A stretch of 15,135 nt of DNA. It comes from Deltaproteobacteria bacterium UBA5329 (lineage in GTDB: Bacteria > Desulfobacterota > Syntrophorhabdia > Syntrophorhabdales > Syntrophorhabdaceae). Below are positions 1 to 7,533 of the stretch, in pieces (positions within the stretch are counted from its first letter, which is position 1; every line of letters starts with the position of its first letter). The notes beneath the pieces are model-generated. The model was not told where the DNA came from. It saw only the letters and a list, made by a program, of their open reading frames with translations, and did not search any database. The position numbers and the translations under genes are program-made. Location: the NCBI GenBank assembly GCA_002408185.1, contig DHQV01000040.1:1-15135 (forward strand), in the 5' to 3' direction.

Positions 1-320
1 CCCTGGTCATGGCGAGGATCAGGTTGGCATCGGCCTGATCGGTCACACGAGAAGCGGGAGATTATCACACGCGAGGGATTGCTGTTCACTGGAACCTGCA
101 AAAAGAGTATGAAATACTAATATCTGACGAGCGTGACCGGCAGACATTACGAATATACCGGAATATTACCCTGGCACGGGCACTGGCGCCGCTCTAAAAC
201 AGGGGTTTCCGGACGGAGACTAATTAAGTATTTGATGATGGCAAGCGAAAATGGTATCAATCATACAGTATAGTTTTACAGTGGTCTATTCAAACGGGAG
301 CGGAAAATGTATGCACTACA
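1..320. other. upstream region without a confident gene
   Basis: I see no convincing gene here. Frame 3 is open from 39 to a TAA at 195-197 (52 codons) and reads protein-like near its end (EYEILISDERDRQT), but it has no in-frame ATG or GTG and I do not recognise it. It could be the decayed tail of a neighbour or chance. The segment 198-306 is A+T-rich and could hold a promoter for the downstream genes: TATAGT at 269-274 resembles a -10 box, but no convincing -35 lies at the right distance. No JUMPstart/ops-type element was recognised. Confidence 0.4.
17..40. repeat. short inverted repeat (possible hairpin)
   Basis: GATCAGG at 17-23 and CCTGATC at 34-40 form a perfect 7-bp stem around a 10-nt loop. 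No T-run follows, so it does not look like a standard intrinsic terminator. It could be an operator-like dyad or chance; the window edge hides its left context. Confidence 0.35.
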
Positions 321-324
321 GTGA
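296..324 (+). promoter_or_regulatory. Shine-Dalgarno plus five-codon mini-ORF coupled to the first gene
   Basis: GGGAG at 296-300 is spaced 6 nt from an ATG at 307, which opens a five-codon frame (M-Y-A-L-Q) ending in TGA at 322-324. That stop overlaps the GTG start of the glycosyltransferase at 321 in a GTGA arrangement. The only good ribosome site therefore serves the mini-ORF, and the real gene may start by translational coupling. A one-base indel would instead fuse ATG 307 to the gene, so a shifted original start is an alternative. Confidence 0.35.
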
Positions 325-1295
325 GGCATGGATTCTGGGTGGTTAAATCGGAATTGACATTAGCTATAGTGGTGCCCTGTTTTAACGAAGAAGAAGGACT
401 GCGCCATACTTTTTTGACGTTGTCTGACCTTTTAAAGAGCCTTGAATCTAGTAAACTGATATCTTGTAAATCGTATATTCTTTTCGTTGACGACGGAAGC
501 AGTGACAACACATGGGCTTTGATTGAAGACCTTTTTGCCCAGAATAGGCTCCTAAAAGGATTGAAACTTTCACGCAACTTTGGTCATCAGGCAGCGCTAC
601 TTGCAGGTTTGGATTTTGTAACCAATAAATGTGATATTGCAATCTCTATCGATGCTGATTTACAGCAAGACCCGTCGGTGATCAAAGACTTTATCAAGGA
701 ATATATCAAAGGTAGCGATATTGTGCTTGGGGTTCGTAAAGACCGCGAAGCTGACGCTTGGATAAAAAAGAAAACCGCAACATATTTTTATGCAATGATG
801 AAAATGATGGGCGTAGATATTGTGCCTAATCATGCAGACTATCGTTTGCTCAGTAACAAGGCCCTACAGGTGCTTGGACGCTTTAAAGAGTCAAATATTT
901 TTCTAAGGGCGACTTGCTTGCAGTTGGGGTTCAAAGTTGGCACCGTGCATTTTGATGTAACCTGCCGGGAATTTGGGGAAACAAAATACACGATTAGAAA
1001 AATGCTCCGGCTAGCCTTGGATGGCATTACAGCATTCAGCGTCGTGCCTTTACGAATCATAGCGATACTTGGCTTTGTCGTGTTCTTTTTGAGCTTGGCA
1101 ATGGGTTGTTACGTGCTCTACCAGGCCCTTATAGTTGGTGGTACGGTGCCCGGTTGGGCGTCAATCACATTGCCCATATATTTTCTTGGAGGAATTCAGC
1201 TGCTTTGCCTTGGTGTTATTGGTGAGTATGTTGGGCAAATTTATAAAAACTCAAAAGATCGTCCCAGGTGGATTTGTGAACGCGTTCTCGCTTAG
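321..1295 (+). CDS. polyprenyl-phosphate glycosyltransferase, GtrB/ArnC/DPM1-type (GT2)
   Basis: This 324-residue protein should move a sugar from a nucleotide donor onto undecaprenyl phosphate at the cytoplasmic face, making a lipid-linked donor. Seen: GT-A start VVPCFNEEE (17-25), VDDGSSDNT (56-64), DADLQ metal/nucleotide motif (111-115), HADYRL (171-176), GETKYTIRKM (219-228), then two membrane helices at about 242-268 and 282-306 followed by GEYVGQIYKNSKDRPRW. Length and the two C-terminal helices match the GtrB/ArnC family. The start is GTG at 321, overlapping a mini-ORF; GTG at 339 is an alternative. It sits just ahead of an SMR-like protein and a GT-C protein, the order expected for a Gtr/Arn-type decoration module. 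Sugar specificity cannot be read from sequence. Confidence 0.9.
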   Translation: MRHGFWVVKSELTLAIVVPCFNEEEGLRHTFLTLSDLLKSLESSKLISCKSYILFVDDGSSDNTWALIEDLFAQNRLLKGLKLSRNFGHQAALLAGLDFVTNKCDIAISIDADLQQDPSVIKDFIKEYIKGSDIVLGVRKDREADAWIKKKTATYFYAMMKMMGVDIVPNHADYRLLSNKALQVLGRFKESNIFLRATCLQLGFKVGTVHFDVTCREFGETKYTIRKMLRLALDGITAFSVVPLRIIAILGFVVFFLSLAMGCYVLYQALIVGGTVPGWASITLPIYFLGGIQLLCLGVIGEYVGQIYKNSKDRPRWICERVLA

Positions 1296-1317
1296 TACCA
1301 TTCGGGGAGTACTCTTG

Positions 1318-1614
1318 ATGGCAATATATCCGCTAATAAGCTGTTACGGGCTCTATTTGATGAAAGCCGCTACAGTTGTACGTTCTTGGAGTTTTTTTAT
1401 TGGTCTTATTTTCTATGGTGCAGGCGCAGTCATTTGGATGTTCATATTACGGATTTTTCCATTATCAACCGCATTTCCTATTGCTGCCGGCTCATTGGTG
1501 ATTGGTACAACACTAACAGGCATATTATTTCTCAAGGAGAATGTAACGGGCATGCATATTGCGGGCGCAATTATGATAATGGTTGGTATAGCGTTCCTCT
1601 CATTGAGCAAATAA
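1318..1614 (+). CDS. small SMR/EamA-like membrane protein (ArnE/ArnF-like), putative lipid-sugar flippase
   Basis: The 98-residue, almost wholly hydrophobic protein has about four membrane segments (roughly 1-17, 27-47, 55-72, 79-96). Features such as the Gly-rich third segment (FPIAAGSLVIG) and the C-terminal LKENVTGMHIAGAIMIMVGI are typical of SMR/EamA half-transporters, including ArnE/ArnF. Between a GtrB/ArnC-type enzyme and a GT-C protein, the likely job (inference) is flipping the lipid-linked sugar, a role usually filled by GtrA-family proteins. I chose ATG 1318 because GGGGAG lies at 1304-1309, 8 nt upstream. GTG 1276, overlapping the previous gene and preceded by AGGTGG, would give 112 residues and a fuller first helix, so the start is uncertain. 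A drug-efflux SMR role is less likely in this context. Confidence 0.78.
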   Translation: MAIYPLISCYGLYLMKAATVVRSWSFFIGLIFYGAGAVIWMFILRIFPLSTAFPIAAGSLVIGTTLTGILFLKENVTGMHIAGAIMIMVGIAFLSLSK

Positions 1615-1629
1615 ATTTGGAAAATATTT

Positions 1630-3615
1630 TTGACGCAGATAAATATTGATAAACGACTATCCGTCTATAATATAGCAACGTTAATTTTGTGCCTCTTTTG
1701 CCTCGCATTAATTAGCGGTACAGTTTTAAGTATCAATGGCTTAGGTCCGATCGATGATCATCAGTTCGCGCGAACGCTTTTTCAGGGTAAAAGCTTTGGA
1801 GTATATATCATACCTGAATTAGGTCGTTTTTTCCCTTTGCTTGCCCAGGAATATGTTTTCGTATCAAAAATTATTAACGCCACACCTTTTTTATTTTATA
1901 CGATTGGCGCTATCAAGGTTTTTTTGGCGGGGTTATTGTTGCTAGTTTGCCTGAGGCAGACTCGGACTGGCAATCTGGCCATAGTTGGGGCATGGAGTGT
2001 AGTTATATTTTCCATAGCATTCGGCAATGCTGCAACCCGATTGCAGATAGGGGAATTGAACGTTTTAATTCTCGTCCTAATCTTCATATACTCTATTCTT
2101 TTTCTAGAAGATAAGGAGTCGTCAAATTTAGGCAAACATCGTTTCCTGCTCACCGTAGGGCTGTTAGCAATGTCTATATCTTTTTTTTATAAAGAATTAT
2201 CATTCGTCTTCGCGCTTATATTCGCGATTGTCGAAATCGCCCGAAAATACCGCCAAGGTGAGAGCCCAATTCCTGTCCATCTGTGGATTCTACTCGCCGT
2301 CGCTAGCAGCTACTTATCATTCTACGGTTTGTGGCGGGTCTTCTACGTTACGGGTTCCTACGCCAGTTTTAGCAGCCTTTCGGTGCTTGAACTCGCTTGC
2401 TATTACGCCGAAAATGATCCATTTATTGTGTTTGTGGTTGTACCACTTGCGATTTTTAGACTGTTTTACTGCATTCGAAATGCCGCTGAACAGACGGTTT
2501 TTGATTCTATGTTGTTCACTGCAATAGCTTATTTTACATGTTATTTGGTCCTTGGTATGTTTACTAATTACTATCTGTTACCGGCCTATGGCTTTGCTGC
2601 ATGCGGCATAGCCGGAATATTAAGATTAAAATTTGTTCGAATAGCACAATCCTTAATTTTGCTCCTAATCTGTGTGTTTGCAGTAAACAACTTACCAGTG
2701 ACCATTTCCGACATGCAGACGTTGAAAATGACGGCAAATAATCATTACCGTTTTGTGAAGGCCGCTTCAGAGTGGATCAATTCCCATCCGTTGGCTGACG
2801 CGACGGATCGCCGTACCCTTGTCCTTGTCGGTGTAAGTGCGGGGACGGGCGTTGAGATCTTTGAAAGCCTTAAGCAATTTCTGATCTTGTTCGGCACGCC
2901 TGAATCAGCGTTCAGTATTAGGCCCACTGAGCCGAGCGACAACAAGAAGATTAGCGACTTTTATGGTTTAAAGGCGGAGGAAGGCTATAAACCGGTAAAG
3001 GGTGATTTACTGATCTTTAATCCGTACACGCTGAAGCAGGTTTATCCTCCGTTACAAAGCCCATCATATCAGGAGGTACATCGTAGTGAATCAACATGGG
3101 CAGTTCCTCGCTGGACTGCATGGAATTGGCTGAATATTTGTCTGCTTTCGAGCACGTCTTGCGAGACTCGTCGCTATGCTCAGCGAAGGCTTGCCGGATA
3201 TACAGCGATGTCAATGACGCGGACTCCGGCAAGTCCAGATTTGCGTCGGGTTGAGTCGCCAGCATATAATCTTACTGGCGTGTCTCTACCATTGCAATTA
3301 AAGAAGAGCAGGGCAGTCAGATTGGAAGTCACGGTTCGCAATACAGGAGTAGAGACGTGGCCTGCCAATGGCAGCTTACTTCCAGGTCCTTTTGTCCATC
3401 TCGCCTATCGATGGCTAAATTTTGATGGAGATGTGGTATTGGAGGGCAATAGATTCCCCTTTCCAGAACCGATACAACCCAACGATTCGGTGAAAGTTGA
3501 AATTGTTCTGACAACACCCAGAATTCCTGGAAATTATTCGCTGCAGATTAGGCCGGTGCAGGAAGGGTTATACTGGTTCCCTGGCCCTGCTGAACGACAG
3601 ATTGAAGTATATTAA
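1630..3615 (+). CDS. GT-C-like multi-spanning glycosyltransferase with C-terminal Ig-like domain
   Basis: This is a 661-residue membrane protein. Residues 1-355 carry about nine hydrophobic segments. After the first helix comes GPIDDHQF with Asp42-Asp43, placed like the catalytic acidic pair in the first outer loop of GT-C enzymes. Residues ~356-540 are mostly soluble, and 543-661 form a beta-sandwich-like domain (VRNTG at 569-573, ETWPA, LAYRW, TPRIPGNYSL, EGLYWF) resembling the NBR1-type Ig-like fold seen in some bacterial surface-glycan enzymes. The predicted role is transfer of a lipid-linked sugar to a glycan on the outer face, like GtrC or ArnT. The start is TTG at 1630, 15 nt after the previous stop, with GGA at 1618-1620. 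The exact family is not recognised, so the glycosyltransferase call is an inference from topology and neighbours. Confidence 0.7.
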   Translation: MTQINIDKRLSVYNIATLILCLFCLALISGTVLSINGLGPIDDHQFARTLFQGKSFGVYIIPELGRFFPLLAQEYVFVSKIINATPFLFYTIGAIKVFLAGLLLLVCLRQTRTGNLAIVGAWSVVIFSIAFGNAATRLQIGELNVLILVLIFIYSILFLEDKESSNLGKHRFLLTVGLLAMSISFFYKELSFVFALIFAIVEIARKYRQGESPIPVHLWILLAVASSYLSFYGLWRVFYVTGSYASFSSLSVLELACYYAENDPFIVFVVVPLAIFRLFYCIRNAAEQTVFDSMLFTAIAYFTCYLVLGMFTNYYLLPAYGFAACGIAGILRLKFVRIAQSLILLLICVFAVNNLPVTISDMQTLKMTANNHYRFVKAASEWINSHPLADATDRRTLVLVGVSAGTGVEIFESLKQFLILFGTPESAFSIRPTEPSDNKKISDFYGLKAEEGYKPVKGDLLIFNPYTLKQVYPPLQSPSYQEVHRSESTWAVPRWTAWNWLNICLLSSTSCETRRYAQRRLAGYTAMSMTRTPASPDLRRVESPAYNLTGVSLPLQLKKSRAVRLEVTVRNTGVETWPANGSLLPGPFVHLAYRWLNFDGDVVLEGNRFPFPEPIQPNDSVKVEIVLTTPRIPGNYSLQIRPVQEGLYWFPGPAERQIEVY

Positions 3616-3653
3616 ATGCAAATCAAAAGATTGCAATACGGAATATAATTGTT

Positions 3654-3659
3654 AGGAGG
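3654..3659 (+). promoter_or_regulatory. strong Shine-Dalgarno deciding the gmd start
   Basis: AGGAGG at 3654-3659 lies 7 nt before ATG 3667. This rules out the upstream in-frame TTG at 3649, which precedes the site, and places gmd's start at 3667. Confidence 0.85.
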
Positions 3660-3666
3660 TGGACAG

Positions 3667-4761
3667 ATGAAAACGGCTCTAATCACAGGCATCACGGGTC
3701 AGGATGGTGCTTATCTAGCTGAATTTTTGCTCAATAAAGGATATAGGGTCCATGGAATGAAAAGGCGTAGTTCGCTCTTTAACACAGACCGCATTGACCA
3801 TCTTTATCAGGACCCGCATGTTCATGACCACAATTTTATTTTGCATCATGGAGATTTGACTGATTCGGCCAACATTATCTCTATCATTCAAAAAGTGCAG
3901 CCTGACGAGATCTATAATTTAGCGGCAATGAGTCATGTCGCCGTCAGTTTTGAAATGCCGGAGTATACGGCAAATACTGTGGGTATCGGGGCCCTCCGCA
4001 TCCTTGAGGGGATCCGTATCCTCGGACTGGAGAAAAAGACCCGGTTTTATCAGGCATCTACCTCGGAATTATTCGGTTTAGTTCAAGAGGTTCCGCAAAA
4101 AGAATCGACGCCGTTTTATCCGCGCTCCCCTTACGCAGTGGCTAAATTGTACGCATACTGGATTGCGGTTAACTATCGGGAAGCGTATGGAATATTTGCA
4201 TGCAATGGAATTCTTTTTAATCATGAATCACCGCTTCGTGGTGAAACATTCGTGACTCGCAAGATAACACGGGCGCTAGCCCGGATAAAACTGGGATTGC
4301 AGGATTGCCTGTACCTTGGGAATCTCAATTCCTTGAGGGATTGGGGACATGCCCGGGACTACGTGGAAATGCAATGGCTGATGTTGCAGCAAGATGAACC
4401 GGAGGATTATGTCATAGCCACAGGTATACAATATAGTGTTCGAGATTTCGTTGAGGTAGCCGCGAAGGAACTGGGCATGAATATCCGCTGGGATGGGGAG
4501 GGAGTGAATGAAACCGGCACATTGATGGATGGGCGGAAAAAGGATAGGGTTATTGTGAGGGTTGACCCACGATATTTCAGGCCGACGGAAGTCGAGACCC
4601 TCCTCGGCGACCCGGGAAAGGCCAGGCAAAAATTAGGATGGGAATCCAAGACCAGTTTCGATGACCTGGTATCCGAAATGGTGCGGGAAGACCTGAAATG
4701 CAGCGAGCGTGATGAGCTTTGTAAGAGAAGCGGATTCCCTGCTTATGATTATCACGAATAA
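3667..4761 (+). CDS. gmd: GDP-mannose 4,6-dehydratase
   Basis: This 364-residue short-chain dehydrogenase/reductase-type enzyme converts GDP-D-mannose to GDP-4-keto-6-deoxy-D-mannose, the branch point to GDP-fucose, GDP-rhamnose and GDP-perosamine. Seen: NADP-binding GITGQDG (8-14), the NADP-phosphate region RRSSLFNTDRI (33-43), NLAAMSHV (84-91), STSELFG (131-137), the Tyr156-x3-Lys160 pair in SPYAVAK, NHESPLRGETFV and NSLRDWGHARDYV. Length and all core motifs fit an intact family member. It starts a GDP-mannose module followed by manC and a broken manB. The enzyme that would use its product (a reductase such as fcl/rmd, or the aminotransferase per) is not next to it as is usual, nor elsewhere in the window. 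Confidence 0.97.
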   Translation: MKTALITGITGQDGAYLAEFLLNKGYRVHGMKRRSSLFNTDRIDHLYQDPHVHDHNFILHHGDLTDSANIISIIQKVQPDEIYNLAAMSHVAVSFEMPEYTANTVGIGALRILEGIRILGLEKKTRFYQASTSELFGLVQEVPQKESTPFYPRSPYAVAKLYAYWIAVNYREAYGIFACNGILFNHESPLRGETFVTRKITRALARIKLGLQDCLYLGNLNSLRDWGHARDYVEMQWLMLQQDEPEDYVIATGIQYSVRDFVEVAAKELGMNIRWDGEGVNETGTLMDGRKKDRVIVRVDPRYFRPTEVETLLGDPGKARQKLGWESKTSFDDLVSEMVREDLKCSERDELCKRSGFPAYDYHE

Positions 4762-4790
4762 GTTTCCCTTATAATAATTTATAAAATGAT

Positions 4791-6260
4791 ATGAAAACAA
4801 CTCATCTTATTCCTACTATTCTTTGTGGCGGAGCGGGAACCAGGCTTTGGCCCTTGTCTCGGGATGAATATCCGAAACAACTGTTAGCCTTGACAGGACC
4901 GGAAACCATGCTCCAGGCTACCATTCGGCGAATGACCGGGTTCAAGCATACAAAAGTCGACCTTGCACCGAACCCCATCATTGTTTGCAACGAGGGTCAT
5001 CGTCTTCTTGTCGCGGAACAGATCATGGCCATGGGTTACCAGGGGGCACCCATTATTCTTGAGCCGGTTGGACGTAATACGGCTCCAGCACTCACTGTCG
5101 CGGTGCTTCAAGCAATGAGAAACGACCAGGATCCCTTGCTTCTGGCTATGCCGGCCGATCATCAAGTGGAAGATGTGGCTGCCTTCCATCTTTGTCTTGC
5201 CATGGGTGTTGAACCAGCGCTTTGCGGAAATATTGTGACTTTCGGCGTAGTGCCCGATCGACCGGAAACCGGCTATGGCTATATACAGGCAAATCAGCTT
5301 GATCCACATGCTGAACAAATCTACCCAATTATCCGATTTTCTGAAAAGCCCGATCGTGAAACGGCCGAGCGCTATCTTGCACAAGGCGGTTACTATTGGA
5401 ACAGCGGAATGTTCCTTGTGCAGGCGAGCACGTGGCTAAAGGCAATGGATCAGCTTCAACCCGAGATATTCTCCTGTTGTAAGATTGCTTTTGACCGTAG
5501 CATTAGAGAGTCTGATTTTCTTCGGCTTGATAAGGAAACGTTTTCGTCCTGTCCTGCTGATTCAATTGACTATGCGGTGATGGAGAGGCTTAACTTTTTG
5601 TCCGATACGTTCATCCAGGGTGTTGTGACGCCGATGAAAGTGGGTTGGTCTGACGTGGGGAGCTGGGATACGGTCTGGAAAATAAACAGGAAAACAGCAG
5701 GAAACAATAGTGTCTCGGGCGATGTTATGCTGAATAGTACCTATAATTCTTTAGTTTTAAGCACTTCCCGCCTTGTGTCCTGTGTGGGTGTTGACGGACT
5801 GGTCATTGTTGAAACTCCGGATGCCGTTCTGGTCGCACAAAAGAAGAATGCGCAGAAGGTTAAGGAAATTGTTATGGCTCTCAAATCAGATGGGCGAAAA
5901 GAAGGTCATGCGCACCGCAAGGTTTACCGACCTTGGGGATGGTATGATTCGCTCGAGCATGGCGATCGATTTCAGGTGAAACGAATTGTTGTCAATCCTG
6001 GGGCTATCCTCAGTTTGCAATTGCATCACCAGAGGTCTGAGCATTGGATTATTGTAAAGGGTACGGCAAAGATCACGCTTGGTGATCAGATAGTTACACG
6101 AAATGAAAATGAGTCGATTTTTGTTCCTGTTGGTGAAAAGCATAGGGTGCAAAATGTTGGTAATATCCCCCTCGAAATAATTGAAGTGCAATCGGGAGCT
6201 TATCTTGGGGAAGATGATATAGTACGATTGGAAGACAGGTATGGCCGTGTTGCACAGTGA
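4791..6260 (+). CDS. manC: mannose-1-phosphate guanylyltransferase / mannose-6-phosphate isomerase
   Basis: A 489-residue bifunctional type II enzyme (ManC/AlgA/CpsB). The N-terminal nucleotidyltransferase makes GDP-mannose from mannose-1-phosphate and GTP: LCGGAGTRLWPLSRDEYPKQ (11-30) is the pyrophosphorylase signature, with AMPADH (119-124) and FSEKP (183-187). The C-terminal cupin from about 375 on supplies phosphomannose isomerase activity, with HHQRSEHW (412-419), EKHRVQN and EIIEVQSG. Both domains look intact at the usual length. ATG 4791 lies 29 nt after gmd in an A+T-rich gap with no clear Shine-Dalgarno. Its 3' end overlaps the manB remnant by 20 nt. It provides the GDP-mannose consumed by gmd and possibly by mannosyltransferases of the locus. 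Confidence 0.97.
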   Translation: MKTTHLIPTILCGGAGTRLWPLSRDEYPKQLLALTGPETMLQATIRRMTGFKHTKVDLAPNPIIVCNEGHRLLVAEQIMAMGYQGAPIILEPVGRNTAPALTVAVLQAMRNDQDPLLLAMPADHQVEDVAAFHLCLAMGVEPALCGNIVTFGVVPDRPETGYGYIQANQLDPHAEQIYPIIRFSEKPDRETAERYLAQGGYYWNSGMFLVQASTWLKAMDQLQPEIFSCCKIAFDRSIRESDFLRLDKETFSSCPADSIDYAVMERLNFLSDTFIQGVVTPMKVGWSDVGSWDTVWKINRKTAGNNSVSGDVMLNSTYNSLVLSTSRLVSCVGVDGLVIVETPDAVLVAQKKNAQKVKEIVMALKSDGRKEGHAHRKVYRPWGWYDSLEHGDRFQVKRIVVNPGAILSLQLHHQRSEHWIIVKGTAKITLGDQIVTRNENESIFVPVGEKHRVQNVGNIPLEIIEVQSGAYLGEDDIVRLEDRYGRVAQ

Positions 6261-7436
6261 GCCTAAATTAACGTGCTTTAAGGCCTACGATATCCGGGGC
6301 CGGGTACCGGACGAATTCATTGCCTATCGTATCGGCTTGGCATATGGCACCTATCTCATGCCGGAAAGTATTGTCGTCGGTCACGATGCTCGTCTGCGTA
6401 GCCCGGTCCTGGCAGAAGCCCTTTCTAAAGGCATTACCGATAGCGGTTCGGACGTCATAGACATTGGTATGTGCGGAACGGAAGAAGTATATTTTTAAAC
6501 ATTTCATAGAGGTGTCGGCGACGGCAAGCCATAATCCATTGGACTACAATGGCATGGAAATGGTTCGCGAAGGAAGTCGGCCGGTAAGTGGCGACACCGG
6601 TCTTTACGAGGTCCACGAACTTGCCGAACGGGGCTTCCTGCAAAAGAATGACTCTCTAGGTTCATTGGTCAAAGATAACAGCAAGGTTCATTACATCCAG
6701 CACCGTTTGGGCTATATCGATCTTGATGCGCTGAGACATCTTAAAATTGTGGTCAACACGGGAAACGGCTGCGCCGGTCCTGTAATCGATATGCTTGCAG
6801 AATATCTTCCGTTCGAGTTCGTTCGCATTCACTACGAACCGGATGGATCTTTTCCCCACGGTATCCCGAACCCTCTATTGCCTGAAAACCGGCGGGCAAC
6901 GGTGGATGCAGTGATCCGGCATAAAGCGGATATGGGGCTTGCCTGGGATGGCGACTTCGACCGGTGTTTTTTCTTTGACGAAAACGACCGTTTTATCGAA
7001 GGCTACTACCTGGTGGGCGTGTTAGCGGAGATCCTTCTCATGAAAAATCCCAACGAAGTCATCATTCACGATCCGCGCCTCATTTGGAATACTATTGATC
7101 TCGTCGCCCGGGCAGGTGGTAGACCAATTCAAAGCAAAACCGGCTTGTCTTTATCGGTCCTTGTGGATCGATGTATGAGCGCCTATCCTTGCAGCGGCGA
7201 GATAAACTTTGTTGTAAATGATGTCAAAGCAACCATGGGCCGTGTCCGCGATTATTTTATGCGAAAGGGCCCTCACATCGATGAAACGGATGGCTTGAGC
7301 TTCACTTTTTTTGGATTGGCGTTTTAATATCAGGCTATCTAATACAGAACCCCTTGTTCGGCTCAACGTAGAAACTCGCGCAGACGAGACTTTGCTCCAT
7401 GAAAAGGTTAATGAAATTTCAAAACTTATTGAATAA
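6241..7436 (+). pseudogene. manB: broken phosphomannomutase/phosphoglucomutase
   Basis: Fragments in three frames together give an alpha-D-phosphohexomutase (mannose-6-phosphate to mannose-1-phosphate). Frame A 6241-6498: FKAYDIRGRVPDEF, VGHDARL, IDIGMCGTEEVYF, then TAA at 6496-6498 where the family normally has Ala. Frame B, about 6512-7313: TASHNPLDYNGM with the phosphoserine, and WDGDFDR metal site. Frame C, about 7314-7436: DWRFNIRLSNTEPLVRLNVETR. Lesions: the in-frame stop; loss of about 14 nt at the glycine-rich stretch just before TASHNP, causing the first shift; a deletion of about 50 codons near 7145 joining SKTG directly to LSLSVLVD and removing the GEMSAHHYF sugar-binding loop; and a +1 shift in a T-run at 7307-7313. 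Even with frames repaired it would lack an essential loop, so it should be inactive. The start overlaps manC by 20 nt. Confidence 0.88.
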
Positions 7437-7533
7437 CGAATTCACGTCCAAGGTCCATTTCCAGAAGAACGAATAATCTCCTGGCAGCCGAAGAAATTCC
7501 CGTACAACTATATATTCGGCAGAGAAGCGGGAA

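Noticed and set aside
40..139. CGGTCAC (40-46) and GTGACCG (133-139) as paired inverted repeats
   Set aside because: A 7-bp match 86 nt apart is expected by chance and no other structure supports it.
198..320. JUMPstart/ops antitermination element ahead of the cluster
   Set aside because: I found no GGCGGTAG-type ops core or recognisable JUMPstart sequence in the upstream region.
1135..1317. N-terminal extension of the SMR-like gene back to 1135
   Set aside because: It would overlap the preceding glycosyltransferase's membrane helices by 160 nt and add residues foreign to the family; a start at 1318, or at most 1276, fits better.
3617..3635. Imperfect hairpin TGCAAATC-AAAA-GATTGCA after the GT-C gene as a terminator
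   Set aside because: The stem is A+T-rich with a bulge and no T-run follows, so it is too weak to call a terminator.
4770..4775. TATAAT before manC as a promoter -10 box
   Set aside because: No plausible -35 at 16-18 nt upstream; the gap is simply A+T-rich, so chance is likely.
7437..7533. Gap after manB as a separate small gene
   Set aside because: Frames are short, lack a start with a ribosome site, and encode nothing I recognise; at most it is leftover sequence from the decayed region.
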